Assembly: GCA_030220185.1 (NCBI GenBank)
Contig: JASPKZ010007250.1
Span: 347,001-411,000 of the forward strand
Length of the DNA: 64,000 nt
Direction of reading: 5' to 3'
DNA from: Diploptera punctata
Lineage: Eukaryota > Arthropoda > Insecta > Blattodea > Blaberidae
Positions 41,061 to 51,194 of this stretch are shown in pieces. Positions within the stretch are counted from its first letter, which is position 1. Each line of letters starts with the position of its first letter. A program made the position numbers and the translations under genes. Below the pieces are notes generated by a model. That model was not told where the DNA came from. It saw only the letters and a list, made by a program, of their open reading frames with translations, and did not search any database.

Positions 41061-41299
41061 AAATATAGTTAATTTTATCAAACATTATTAAAGTGTATTT
41101 TACGTTTTGTTGGACCTGTATTTTATGCTTTGATAGCGTGTTTTGTTAGGATATAAAGCATAGGTTTTTTTACCTAGTAACCACGAACTAAAGCGTCACC
41201 GATTGTAATAATATATATATATATATATATATATATTGTTTATAAACAATAGAAAAACAAACGAGTAGAAATTAATTAAATTTGTATCAAATTACACAA

Positions 41300-41387
41300 T
41301 AATTTACAATAACTTTAGAGTTTTGCAAGATTTTGTTTTCAGTGCGATTCGAAACATTTAAATAACTTGAATGAGAAATTACTGTTC
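41300..41387 (+). mobile_element. MITE-family relic next to minisatellite
   Basis: ATTTTGTTTTCAGTGCGATT and ACTTGAATGAGAAATTACTG match the right half of the piggyBac-type family. The expected terminus is replaced by the minisatellite. Confidence 0.5.
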
Positions 41388-41829
41388 AGGTCACAGTACC
41401 CTTGGTTCAGGTCACAGTACCCTTGGTTCAGGCCACAATACCCTTGGTTCAGGTCACAGTACTCTATCTGTCAGGTCACAGTACCCTTGGATCAGGTCAC
41501 AGTAATCTTGGTTCTGGTCATAGTACCCTTGGTTCAGGTCACAGTACCCTTGGTTCAGTTCACTGTACCCTTGGTTCAGGTCACAGTATCCTTGGTTCAG
41601 GTCACAGTACCCTTGGTTCAGGTCACAGTACCCCTGGTTCAGGTCACATTACACTTGGTTCAGGTCACAGTACCCTTGGTTCAGGTGACAGTACCCTTGG
41701 TTCAGGTCACAGTACCCTTATTTCAGGTCACAGTACCCTTGGTTCAGGTCACAGTACTCTTGGTTCAGGTCACAGTACCCTTGGTTCAGGTCACAGTACC
41801 CTTGGTTCAGGTCACAGTACCCTTGGTTC
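41388..41829. repeat. 21-bp minisatellite, 21 units
   Basis: Unit AGGTCACAGTACCCTTGGTT plus C. There are 21 units in 442 bp, one with an extra base. Most differ from the consensus at 0-3 positions, and the last three are identical. The unit is a multiple of three and has no stop in two frames, so frames of 157 and 172 aa appear (VQVTVPL or GSGHSTL repeats). They are by-products, not genes. Confidence 0.95.
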
Positions 41830-41839
41830 AGGCAATTTA

Positions 41840-42135
41840 AATTGTATTGGTGTTAATATTTTAATAAAGTTTATTTTATTGTTACTTATACACATTCAGA
41901 TGCTTGTTGTTTCCTTCTAAAAACATTTGGATCCATTTTGCAAACTGGAATTTCAGGATTTTGGATGTTGGCAGGTCGTTGATGTTATTCCTTGTGAATT
42001 GTCGAATTTTTGCAATAAACCTAAAATCGGAAATGTATCCTACAAAATACTTTGGTTTAATTTATTGATTTTTAAAAATTTAACAATTGAAAGACGAAGT
42101 AGTAAAAATCACTTAAATTTGTATCGAATTATAAA
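41840..42135. other. Nothing recognised
   Basis: AT-rich DNA. Confidence 0.4.
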
Positions 42136-42139
42136 ATAA

Positions 42140-42430
42140 ACATGTGGCGCAAACAGTTAGACCCTCGTGGATTTCCGAGTTCGCGTCTACAAAAGGAGTC
42201 TAGGCAATTTTTTCTCGGGTATCTCCCGTTTTCTCCAGGCACAAATTTCATTCCACCATTTCTCCACATTCATCTCTTTCGCCTGGTTTCATTTCGTTTT
42301 ATTTGCCCCTGCGATGGTGCGTCAGGGATGGTCGGCCAGCATTCTTGTTACTCACAGATCTCCAATGTAAGGGGCTTCATCATATGCCATCCCTCCATCC
42401 ATCCCTGTGTCGGACATGAGTTGTGGTATT
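42140..42430 (+). mobile_element. SINE-like repeat
   Basis: CGTGGATTTCCGAGTTCGCG includes a B-box-like GAGTTCGCGTCTAC. It is followed by GGGTATCTCCCGTTTTCTCC and GATGGTGCGTCAGGGATGG. From memory this resembles a repeat common in orthopteroid insects. There is a single copy here. Confidence 0.4.
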
Positions 42431-42459
42431 TTTACATAATATAGACTACTTAGTTTTAC

Positions 42460-42525
42460 ATGTTTTTATTTTCTGTACGGTCCGACACATTTAAATAACT
42501 GGCACGAGAAATTAGCGTTTCGCCA
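42460..42525 (+). mobile_element. MITE-family right end
   Basis: TACGGTCCGACACATTTAAA and GAGAAATTAGCGTTTCGCCA; the terminal GGGTTAA is lost. Confidence 0.5.
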
Positions 42526-42529
42526 ATTT

Positions 42530-43080
42530 AATTTTTTGTTCATTCAGTAATTTTTTTTTCGATTAGTTTATTTTTCACTTAGTACTTATTTTCATTTAGC
42601 GATTTTATCCATCTAGGTTTCTTCACTTAGTTTTCTTTAATTAGTGACATTTTCCATTTAGTGTTCTGTATCTATTCATTAAATTTAAAAGTGTTTTCGC
42701 AATCAATGACATTTTCTATTTAGCGTTCTGTTACCATTAATTAAATCTAAAACTACAATTCTTCCCATTTCAGTCTGTATCTGACTCAGCTGCAAATACT
42801 ACATTCATACATAATAAATATGACTTGCGTGTAAATAAATATAGGCCAGAACAAAACTCAAACTTAGACGAGACCAACCGTATTTTGTTATTGTCTGTGC
42901 CCACCCGGTTGCATCAGTTTCCTTAAAGAAAATGTTTAATCTCAGTTCGAACAAAAACCAACATCAGCCGATTTATCAGTCTTGTGTGACGGTCCAACTG
43001 CCATCTAGTGGCCACTATAACAAGTAGCATTTTTAAATAGAATATTTACTACTTTGTAACAGTAATGCTATTGTGTGTGT
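42530..43080. other. Nothing recognised
   Basis: Contains CATTTAGTGTTCTGT and TATTTAGCGTTCTGT, a weak tandem pair; otherwise unassigned. Confidence 0.4.
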
Positions 43081-43083
43081 AGG

Positions 43084-43085
<2 letters not shown>

Positions 43086-43136
<51 letters not shown>
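43086..43136. repeat. (AT)n microsatellite
   Basis: About 25 units directly before SINE E. A (GT)n run follows at 43450-43470. Confidence 0.95.
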
Positions 43137-43139
<3 letters not shown>

Positions 43140-43445
43140 TAATGCCACCAGGTTACCTTTTATAACATTTCTGGCTTTCTCCCCTGGCATTGGCAGAATT
43201 GTAATCCATTTCTTAGGTTGGAGCACCTGGAAGACGGAGTTACGTTACCCCGATGATATGATGGATGATAAATGATAATGAAGTGCCAGGAGAGTTCTTA
43301 ACCTAAACTTAACCTAAATTCCAGACCATGGGCAACCACAGGAATAATTCCCTTTAAGAAAATATTACTATGGTCTAACCGGGAATCGAAACCGGGACCT
43401 CATGAACAGTAATCAGTAACGCTGACCACTAGCCCATGAGGCTGG
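43140..43445 (-). mobile_element. SINE family E, near full length
   Basis: Minus-strand head GGGCTAGTGGTCAGCGTTAC (A box) with CCCGGTTTCGATTCCCGG (B box). A spacer GGGAATTATTCCTGTGGTTG follows, then the same 3' tail as SINE A' (AGGTTAAGTTTAGGTTAAG, CTCCTGGCACTTC, CATCGGGGTAACGTAACTC, ATGCCAGGGGAGA). Confidence 0.8.
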
Positions 43446-43539
43446 TCATATGTGTGTGTGTGTGTGTGTGGGTTATATTATAGATTTTCGCGAATTCAAG
43501 TATGAATAAGAACAGTTTTTTTGTGTTCTTATATATATT

Positions 43540-43875
43540 CATTCAGTGTTCTGCTCAAGAGCTGGTCTTTCACTGCAAACTCAACATTCTCTTCATCGTG
43601 CCATGTTTGCAGCTTTACTAGGGATATATAGGTGTGATAGCTTTTCCTGTTTTTTTATATATATTGTACATATATATTTAATTCGTTAAATTTAGAGTAA
43701 ATCAAAATACATTATAAATATTAATTGTATTGTATTCATAACTTGTAATCGTTTATATTTATAGATATATATTGTAATTTAGATTTAAGACTATTTTTTG
43801 TTTGTATTTTTTTTTAAACCTGGTTGAGTGGTAGACAAGGCCTTAAGGCCTTAACTCTGCCAGGTTAAATAAAGC

Positions 43876-43927
<52 letters not shown>

Positions 43928-43955
43928 GCTTCCCGTTTCTTTCCACACCCCTCTC
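43540..43955 (-). mobile_element. SINE A 3' part split by a LINE end
   Basis: GAGCTGGTCTTTCACTGCAA to GGTGTGATAGCTT (left) and ATAGCTTCCCGTTTCTTTCC (right) are parts of the SINE A body. They are separated by an insertion at 43644-43924. ATAGCTT is repeated at both junctions (43637-43643 and 43925-43931). Confidence 0.65.
43644..43924 (+). mobile_element. LINE 3' UTR (second type) with ATT tail
   Basis: Ends CCTGGTTGAGTGGTAGACAA, GGCCTTAACTCTGCCAGG, TTAAATAAAGC and (ATT)n. It is flanked by the 7-bp repeat ATAGCTT. Confidence 0.65.
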
Positions 43956-44161
43956 TCTCTCTCTCTTTTGCATCTTAAAATCTTAAAAGATCTTAAGAAG
44001 GTCCCGAGGGGCCCGAACTTGGAGGTGAGGAGAGTGAATTTGGCTAAGTTAGACCCTCCGGACTTCACCGAAATTCACCCCATAGGTTAAATATCAGTTC
44101 CGTCAGGGTTTATGACCAGATTAAAGATTCGGAAATCCCAATTAGCCTCAGCCCCCTATAA

Positions 44162-44706
44162 TATATATATATATATATATATAAATTTCGTGTCACGTTG
44201 TTTGTCCGCGATGGAATCCTAAACTACTGAACCGATTTTAATAAAATTTTGCACACTGTGTGCAGTTTGATCCAACTTGAGACTTAGGGTAGTTTATAAC
44301 TAAATTTATAGTCGCATTATTTTTTATTGCAAATTATTAGTTTATTATTTAACAAAGAGTTATAATTATATGTGAGTTCCATACGATTCTAACAGATGGC
44401 GGTGTAATTATCTGTGAGTTCCATACGATTCTAACAGATGGCGGTGTAAGATAATTTGGTAAGGTAATTGGTTTATTATTTAACAAAGAGAGATCCAGAT
44501 GACTGTGCTTTTGTTACAACCGCGAATTTCAATTGAATTACAAATATTGATTATTTCATAATTTAAGTGTGTTCAGTGTTTATTTTATTTCCAATATTAT
44601 TAATTTCGTGTTTAAGTATTAGTTTTAAGTAATCTGGCTGAAAGCAACTTAATTTACATTTTTAACGTATGCGTTAGCCACAGCAACGCGTGGCCGGGAC
44701 TTCTAG
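44162..44706 (+). mobile_element. Non-autonomous Helitron-like element
   Basis: The 5' part TTTCGTGTCACGTTGTTTG and CTGAACCGATTTTAATAAAA is typical of these elements. The 3' end GCCACAGCAACGCGTGGC (hairpin), then CGGGACTT, CTAG, followed by T. (AT)n flanks both sides, consistent with insertion between A and T. A 44-bp tandem duplication (GAGTTCCATACGATTCTAAC, twice) lies at 44370-44452. No Rep/helicase is encoded. Confidence 0.65.
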
Positions 44707-44710
44707 TATA

Positions 44711-44745
<35 letters not shown>

Positions 44746-44749
44746 GTCA

Positions 44750-45180
44750 ATTTAATAATACATTTACTTTATATAACATTTGTCCTATCTTTTCACCGAG
44801 AGCTTAATGTAAAAACAGGCCACCAACTACATCGGAGAGTAGTTAGTTCAGAACTACCAAAACACACAAATGTAATTAACAAATTTTCCAACGTATAAAT
44901 CGCAATATTCTGTTTATAATCCCAATAAGTTTTAATGTTTTTCAATGTAGTTATAGCCTCTTGGCCTGAACATCTAGACGTAAACAAGTTGACAGTCGCT
45001 ACGGAATGGGGTTAAACTCCATCTTCTGTCTACACATTAAGGTAGTACATTTCCTATTACGTTATCCTGCACATGTGACGTCAAGACCAAGGTTTTGCTC
45101 TTGACTTTGTACTTCGATTAGATTACACATTATGTATTTTCAAACTTATGACGTAGACTACAAAGATTACAAAAATAAAA
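44750..45180. other. Nothing recognised
   Basis: AT-rich DNA after an (AT)n run. Confidence 0.35.
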
Positions 45181-45229
45181 ATATACAATAATAGCTAATA
45201 CCCAGCGTGAGCTGCTACTCGAACTTATC

Positions 45230-45275
45230 ATTCCTTGATAATGGCATGTGGGATCTTGCCGAAACGTCGGAATCA
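45230..45275 (+). ncRNA. Hammerhead-like motif
   Basis: CCTTGATAATGGCATGTGGG, then ATCTTGCCGAAACGTCGG: a GGC/GCC stem between a UUGAUAA core and GAAAC. A Helitron-like end (inverted, TAGCTAATACCCAGCG) lies just upstream at 45193. Confidence 0.4.
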
Positions 45276-45331
45276 GTGGCCAGAGGCCGAACTTGAATCA
45301 AAGACGCGGAAAACCCAAGAAAACTTTCTTA

Positions 45332-45368
<37 letters not shown>

Positions 45369-45370
<2 letters not shown>

Positions 45371-46025
45371 TAGCTAATACCCGGCGTGCGCTGCTACGCC
45401 AAATACATGAAATGTGTTTTTATGTTTAGTTGAATACGTAAAAAGAAAGAAAACACTATATCGTAATTACTCTTAGATATCCCGATCTGATTATCTGGCA
45501 TTGCCTGGCAATCTACATATTCCTATCTTGTTCACATAAATGAGCTAAAAAACAAAATTGGTTATTGTGATACAGTTATTGATTATTGTGTAACATTGTT
45601 TTCATCGGTTTGATATTTACAATAAATGAATGATCTAAATGTCTAAAAAATTATTATTCCTCTTTCAGAACCAAACTCGGTATATAGCAATCAATTAAGG
45701 AATATACGGTTGAGTTCGTTAACCAGTAAAATCAGACAATTAGGAGTGGGGATTAATTAGAAGCCAACATTTAAAAATCACTCTAATGGCAGCAGTTTTT
45801 TATTTTTTGAAAGGAAACTCGGTATCTGGTATTTAAACAAAACGATAAAATTAAGATAAAAAATCAGCAAAATTCGACCATTAGAAGTGAAGGTTTTTAC
45901 CTGAAAGACACTAATTTTTTAAACATAAGAATACATTTTATTTGCAAATAAATGTTATACACGATACTGCCACTGTAAGGTCAGGAGCTAGTTTCCATGT
46001 TTACATAATTTATGACAGATACAAA
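45369..46025 (-). mobile_element. Helitron-like element, inverted
   Basis: Starts with the complement of the 3' end at 17357 (ACTAGCTAATACCCGGCG, TGCGCTGCTACGCC) beside (AT)n. AGTTCGTTAACCAGTAAAAT at about 45715 recurs inverted at 59595. The 5' end was not identified. Confidence 0.5.
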
Positions 46026-46776
46026 TAATAAATGTTTCAAAAACTAAAACAACATCCTGATTAGAAAACCGAACTAAAAAATGAAAAATAATTTAAATTT
46101 TTCCAACACGCTTGGGATAAAATTAAAGTGGTCAACAAAAAAATCATGTCCAACACATATAGAATAAAACTAGTGTTATCTACAAAAACAATTTTACCAT
46201 CTAAAGCGTGGGGTGCTTCTTATGGTTTTTACGTTTTCTTCTTAGAGACTTTACTTTTACCAATATCTGTTTATTATAAAATATATTAATTGATATAGAG
46301 TACCCCACGCTTTGATGGTAACATTATTTATTTTGAATATAACTCTAGTTTTATTCTAGATGTGTTGGAGATTATTTTTTTGTTCATCACTTTAATTTTA
46401 TCCCAAGCCCGTTGGAATTTTTTTAGTTCGGTTTTCTAATAAATCGGGTTGTTTTTAGTTTTTTTAATCTATTATTCATTTCTTATTTTTTAGTTTAATT
46501 GATTGTCATAAACCGGAATCCCATGAAAAATTTAATTGCTTACGATATTTTTAGTGTCTACGCACTAATATAATTATATCTTTTTTAATATTTTTGAATA
46601 TTTTAATATAGATAAATAGTTATAGTTAATCTACCCTTCTCATATTTTTGGATAAATTACAATGTGGCAAGTTTATAAAATTGTCATTAATATTTTACAG
46701 AATAAGATAAAAATGTAAATATCTTTAAATTCGATACTATTGTAGTATGAGCTAAAAGTAACACTCTTCTAAAAAA

Positions 46777-46873
46777 TCCTCCGGGCCGGATTTGAAACAG
46801 CGACATATGGATTACTGAAATTAGGCCTATATACCACTACAGTCCACCACTCTACCAACTAAGCTACCAGAGG
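46777..46873 (-). tRNA. tRNA-Tyr(GTA)-like with longer intron
   Basis: CCTCTGGTAGCTTAGTTGGT, CTGTAG and a 24-26 nt intron-like insert containing TATAGGCCTAATTTCAG, then ATCCATA and the T arm. The acceptor strands CCTCTGG and CCGGAGG can pair almost fully, the best acceptor stem among the five copies. The T loop has a substitution (TTTCAAATCC). Confidence 0.6.
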
Positions 46874-46909
46874 ATATAATATTAATTTCTTTCAACGATG
46901 GACTAAAAA

Positions 46910-47235
46910 TCCACCGCTGTGGTCTCGAGGTAGCGTGCTGCCTTGTTACGCAGGGCCCGGGTTCGATCCCCGGTCGGGGTGAGTTTTTTATCGGGGTTTT
47001 TCCTCACCTGTAAGACAAATGTCAGGAAAACTTTAAGGCCCAAACGGTCCCCGAAATCATATGACCATCATTCTCATTATCAATTATCATCATGATGGCC
47101 ATCATCATCCTTCACCGGTGTAGAAAGCAACGGGAAGCTACCACACCTACAATTCCCTAGTAAAGCTGCAAGCATAGCATCAAAATGCTATGATTGCAGT
47201 GAAGGACCTGCCTTCGGGCAGAATTACTATGGATG
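46910..47235 (+). mobile_element. SINE family A inside copy 5
   Basis: Full-length SINE A. GATGGACTAAAAA is present at 46897-46909 and 47236-47248, a 13-bp duplication that overlaps the SINE's own terminal GGATGGAT. The empty site is known from the other composites (AGTCCATCGTTGTAAGAAAT in copy 1). Confidence 0.9.
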
Positions 47236-47769
47236 GATGGACTAAAAAGTCGATAAGTCCGCAACCTATTATTATATATATTATATTATATATCATTTAT
47301 GAAATTATTGTATTGTCATTGGCCCTTTCCAAGTATACAAAGTTTCAAGTCGATCCAATATTTTTAAGTGGGTGAAAGTCGTTTTGAAAGATTCCGTTAC
47401 ATGCATAGACAGATACAGGTCAAGCTAATATAAAGCGTGTAAAAACAGTAATGTAAGGGGAATAAAATAGGTTAATTCCAGATTGAAGAAGGATTTTAAA
47501 GACATTATGAAGTAAAACAAAACAAAACAAATTTAGGAGAAAGTTTTAAAATGTAAAACTCACTCTGACAGACAATGAATTAATGCAAAGGAGAATTATA
47601 TAAACTAAATATTATGTAATAGATTAATACCAAGCTGAAGGAAGTATTTAAATGCATTAGGTAATGATATAAAGCAAAACAAATTTATGAGAAAATTTCA
47701 AAATATAAAACTTGTTCTAACAAAAATGGATGCAATGGAGAATTATATACACAAAGATAATATAAGTAA

Positions 47770-48300
47770 AGAAACAAGCTGATAAAGCAGCACAAATACC
47801 AGGGTATATGAAAGATTTAATTTGGAGCAACAAACATATGTCAATAGAAAGCAAAACCCACATATACAAAACGATAGTTCGACCAGTTATCGTATATGAA
47901 GCAGAAACTAGGGCTGATACAACAAAAACTAAACAAATAATAAACACATGTGAAATGAAGATTTTAAGAACAATTCAGGGGAAAACATTATTTGATAAGA
48001 TACACAACGCATAAATTAGGGATAAATGTCATATTCAAGACGTAACCAAATTTATTATAGATAGAAGAAAATTTTGGAAGGGTCATATAGAAAGAATGGA
48101 AGAAAACCGGCTTGCAAAAAGAGCTAAAGAAGATAGACCAATGGACGGGAGAAGAACAAGAGGAAGACCAGCCAAGAGATGGATAGACAATGAATGCACA
48201 TCCAATACGTCTTCCTCCCAGCAGTGATTTTGGAAATAAACAGGATGAATATCCTACAAATTAAGTTTAAGAATAAGAGAAGAAGAAAGATAATATAGGC
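47770..48300 (+). pseudogene. LINE C-terminal fragment, another family
   Basis: Frame 47808-48014 holds MKDLIWSNKHMSIESKTHIY, KTIVRPVIVYEAETRA and TCEMKILRTIQGKTLFDK. After a stop it continues with FWKGHIERMEENRLAKRA and RRTRGRPAKRWIDN. The end is rich in GAAGAA. RTE-like and 5' truncated. Confidence 0.75.
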
Positions 48301-48315
48301 CTAAACAATATAATA

Positions 48316-48546
48316 TATTCAATGAATGAATTAGTTACTTCTTATCTTACGTCATAGTTTGTTTTTTTAAACACGGAAACTGCAGTTTTCAAGAGGAGCC
48401 CCTCTTATCTTCAAGTCGACATTATCCAATAGTCATAATGTCGGCTGAAGATTGAGGGATGTCCTCTTGAAAACCGCAGTTTCTGTGTTAAAAAAAAAAC
48501 AAACTATGAGGTAAGATAAGAAGTGAGTCATCCATTCATTGAATTA
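48316..48546. repeat. 230-bp palindrome with hammerhead-like arms
   Basis: Arms of about 100 bp, with ATTCAATGAATG at the left end and CATTCATTGAAT at the right, meet near 48430. On the plus strand GGCTGAAGATTGAGGGATG, then TCCTCTTGAAAACCG, gives CUGAAGA, a GAGG/CCTC-type stem and GAAAA. The complementary arm carries the same motif on the minus strand. Confidence 0.8.
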
Positions 48547-48567
48547 AGAACCTCATAAAATGTTAGG

Positions 48568-48900
48568 TCCACCGCTGTGGTCTCGAGGTAGCGTGCTGGC
48601 TTGTCACGCAGCGGGCCCGGGTTCGATTCCCGGTCGGGACAGGCTCCTGGGTGAGGTTTTTTTCCGGGGTTTTTCCTCGCCTGTAAGTCAAATGTCAGGA
48701 AGCTTAGGGCCCAACGATGCCCGAAAATCATCCGGCCGTCATCATCATCCTTATCATTATCATCATCATTCACCGGTGTGGAAAGCAACGGGAAGCTACC
48801 ACACTTATAATTCCCGAGTAAAGCTGCAAGCATAGCATGAAAATGCTGTGACTGCAGTGAAAGACCTGCCCTCGGGCAGAATTACTATGGATGGATGGAT
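48568..48900 (+). mobile_element. SINE family A, full length
   Basis: Head, B box GGTTCGATTCCCGG and end GGATGGATGGAT are present. It lies 20 bp after the palindrome. A 91-residue frame across it is spurious. Confidence 0.9.
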
Positions 48901-49029
48901 ATTAATATAAATACAAAATAGATTGGCTATACTGTATTTATTATCTTAAAAGTAAACTTAAAACTAAAATTATGGCTTTTCAGGGCAAAGTGGCAGTCAG
49001 AGCAAAAATAGTGATCAATAATGAAATAA

Positions 49030-49187
49030 ATATGAAATTATTGTATTGTCACGGGTCCTTTACAAGTATACAAAATTTGAAGTCGATCCAATTATTTTAA
49101 GTGGGTGAAAAACGCGTTGAAAGATTCAGTTACATAGATAGATAGATAGATAGATAGATACAGGTCAAGCTAATATAAAGCGTGTAA
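49030..49187 (-). mobile_element. Leader unit of the tRNA-Tyr composite, solo
   Basis: GAAATTATTGTATTGTCACG to CAGGTCAAGCTAATATAAAG, the complement of one leader unit, with a (GATA)n expansion at 49133-49160. No tRNA or foldback nearby. Confidence 0.75.
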
Positions 49188-49189
49188 TA

Positions 49190-49725
49190 ATAGAACAGAT
49201 AGCACACTTTAACTATCTTGGTTCAGATATAACATGTAGCTACGATTGGGATATACACAATAAATTAAACCGATATCAAATGATCTGTGGGACCATAAGA
49301 AGAACCCTCCGAAAGACTCGAAGAGAAACTCAGCTCAGGTTTTATAAAATTATGCCTGTTCCTGTTCTTTTATATGGATCTGAATCTTGGGTACTTAAAA
49401 AAAAAGATATCTCACACATTCAAGCCACTGAAATGAAATTTTTAAGATCCGTAAAAGGATGTACACGCATGGATAGATTACACAATGAATCAATAAGAAA
49501 TGAACTGGATATATTTTCAATAGTTGATAAACTAGAAGAGCACAAATACCAATGGAAAGAACATTTAGACAGAATGGACAATACAAGATTGCCCAAAAAT
49601 ATCAACACCCACAAACCACATGGAAAAAGATATTTGGGACGGCCAAGGAAACGATGGACTTGAGACCGGAACAGGTCGCATTGACCTAATCCTGGATAGA
49701 AAGAAGAAGAAGAAAAATAAACTTG
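49190..49725 (+). pseudogene. LINE family 3 copy
   Basis: Upstream HFNYLGSDITCSYDWDIHNK is open. Frame 49280-49663 then reads MICGTIRRTLRKTRRETQLR, FYKIMPVPVLLYGSESWVL, TEMKFLRSVKGCTRMDRLHN, YQWKEHLDRMDNTRLP and YLGRPRKRWT. The 3' end GACCGGAACAGGTCGC and (GAA)n follow. No frameshift is apparent in this part, so it is fairly young. Confidence 0.85.
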
Positions 49726-49726
49726 T

Positions 49727-50265
49727 TTTAGCGGCTCCATGTTTTTTTGCAACAAAACAGAATACATAGTACTTAAGTAACAAAATAAAAATATATTACG
49801 GAAACCAGCAAATTTGGACCAAACATTCAACTTGCTGAGTAATTCACTTAGTATACGCAGTTCCTGCGTGAAGGGTGTTTTTAAATTTCAAAATGGTTAT
49901 AAATTCAACATTTATAAAGAACACGAGTTTGAGAAAGTTTGTTTATATATGACGTTTATTTTCGATGGAATGGACCATTATTTTGTTGAAAAGGAAGAGG
50001 TTAAAACCAGCCAGCCGTAACGTCCTTATGGCGTTCCTCATTGGATCGAGTCCAGCTCACGGTTTTAGGAAGTGCACTAGATCCTTGTTATTATTCATGT
50101 AACGTATTTATCGACTCTACCTTGTTCTATCTACAATCATTATCTGACAGTAACACCAGTTTCAGTTACTTAAATTACCAATTAGACGCCTGCTTCATTT
50201 ATCGTACGTCCACATTTCTTTAGTTTTAATTTTATATCAATACTACAAGGTTGTCATAAGGACAT
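49727..50265. other. Nothing recognised
   Basis: Unassigned. A SINE A'/E tail relic follows at 50270-50335 on the minus strand (CGCCAATGCCAGGAGAGAAT). Confidence 0.4.
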
Positions 50266-50349
50266 TTCTAGTATTCTCTCCTGGCATTGGCGTACTTCCA
50301 TCCAATGGCAGATTGGTTCAAATTCGAGCTTTGGCCTCCCTTAACTTCT

Positions 50350-51190
50350 GCCTCCAATAATTTTTTTAGTAGTAGTAGTAGGACTTTATTAGACAAAAAG
50401 TAAGATATTTACAATATTATTTACAAATATGGGTCGCACGGGCAGTAAGCCGTATGTGCTGTTGACAGTCCGTTACAATAAAGTATGAAGAAAAATAAAC
50501 AACAAAAAAAAGCAATAACATTACAATTACATAAAGAAAACGCAATAATATTACAATTAAATAATAACACAATAGCATTATACACTAAAAAAAAGCAATA
50601 ACATTTCAATTACATAAAGAAAACACAGTAATATTACAATTAAATAATAACACAATAGCATTATACATTAATTAATTTATATATAATTATTAAGAATTAA
50701 TGTTATTGCATTTTGGTAACAAATATTTATTCATGAGTGAGTGTTCTTATTTTCCGCGTTTTGTCCAGAAATTTACCCAAGTTTATCCAATTTTCTGGAT
50801 TTACCAATAACTCGTAGCATGCCAATATTTCCCGATTTGAATTTAGAAATCTTTCCGGTAATAACTGAAGTCTCCAATATTCTAAATCATTACATTGTCC
50901 CAATATATGTATCTCATCTTCAAATTTCCCGCACATTGGACATATTCGCATATCGTGATCGTCGCTAATTTTTTGAAATTTCCATGTCACTAGCCTAAAC
51001 CAAGCAAGCCCTGATCTCTCTTTAAATCCTAGGTTGAGTATATACGATTCTTTTCCCCAGACGTGTTTTAGGTCTCTTTATAAACACAGTGAGCGTTTTC
51101 CTGTACATTCGGCGAAAGTATCTTGTTGGTTTATATCTAAGTACCTCCTCCTTATTTTTCTCCACACGTTCTTGCGATTTTCAGTCCCTT
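50350..51190 (-). pseudogene. LINE 3' region with CCHC-like motif
   Basis: Minus-strand frame 50990-50727 (87 aa): MRICPMCGKFEDEIHILGQC, i.e. C-x2-C-x8-H-x4-C, then WRLQLLPERFLNSNREILAC. Upstream in a shifted frame: SYILNLGFKERSGLAWFRLV. This pattern is known at the C-terminal end of several non-LTR retrotransposons. The 3' flank to 50350 is AT-rich with two tandem blocks (AATAACACAATAGCATTA, twice). RT is absent. Confidence 0.65.
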
Positions 51191-51194
51191 TTTC

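Larger units (their letters stand above)
46028..47445 (-). mobile_element. tRNA-Tyr composite repeat, copy 5
   Basis: Inverted and nearly complete: foldback 46035-46480, spacer, tRNA-like 46777-46873 and one leader unit up to GCTAATATAAAGCGTGTAA near 47441. A SINE A is inserted between tRNA and leader. Relative to its tRNA the foldback loop is in orientation A, as in copy 1. Confidence 0.85.

Noticed and set aside
41388..41829. Possible CRISPR-like array
   Set aside because: The units are directly contiguous without spacers, in an evident eukaryotic genome.
41367..41920. Two long repetitive frames (157 and 172 aa)
   Set aside because: They are translations of the 21-bp minisatellite; no start context, splice sites or non-repeat domain.
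42142..42444. 100-residue frame
   Set aside because: It overlaps a SINE-like repeat and has no protein features.
48528..48835. Frames of 91-101 aa on both strands
   Set aside because: They are translations of SINE A. Similar frames at 5375, 24889, 33098, 52489, 56326 and 61217 are also SINE-derived.
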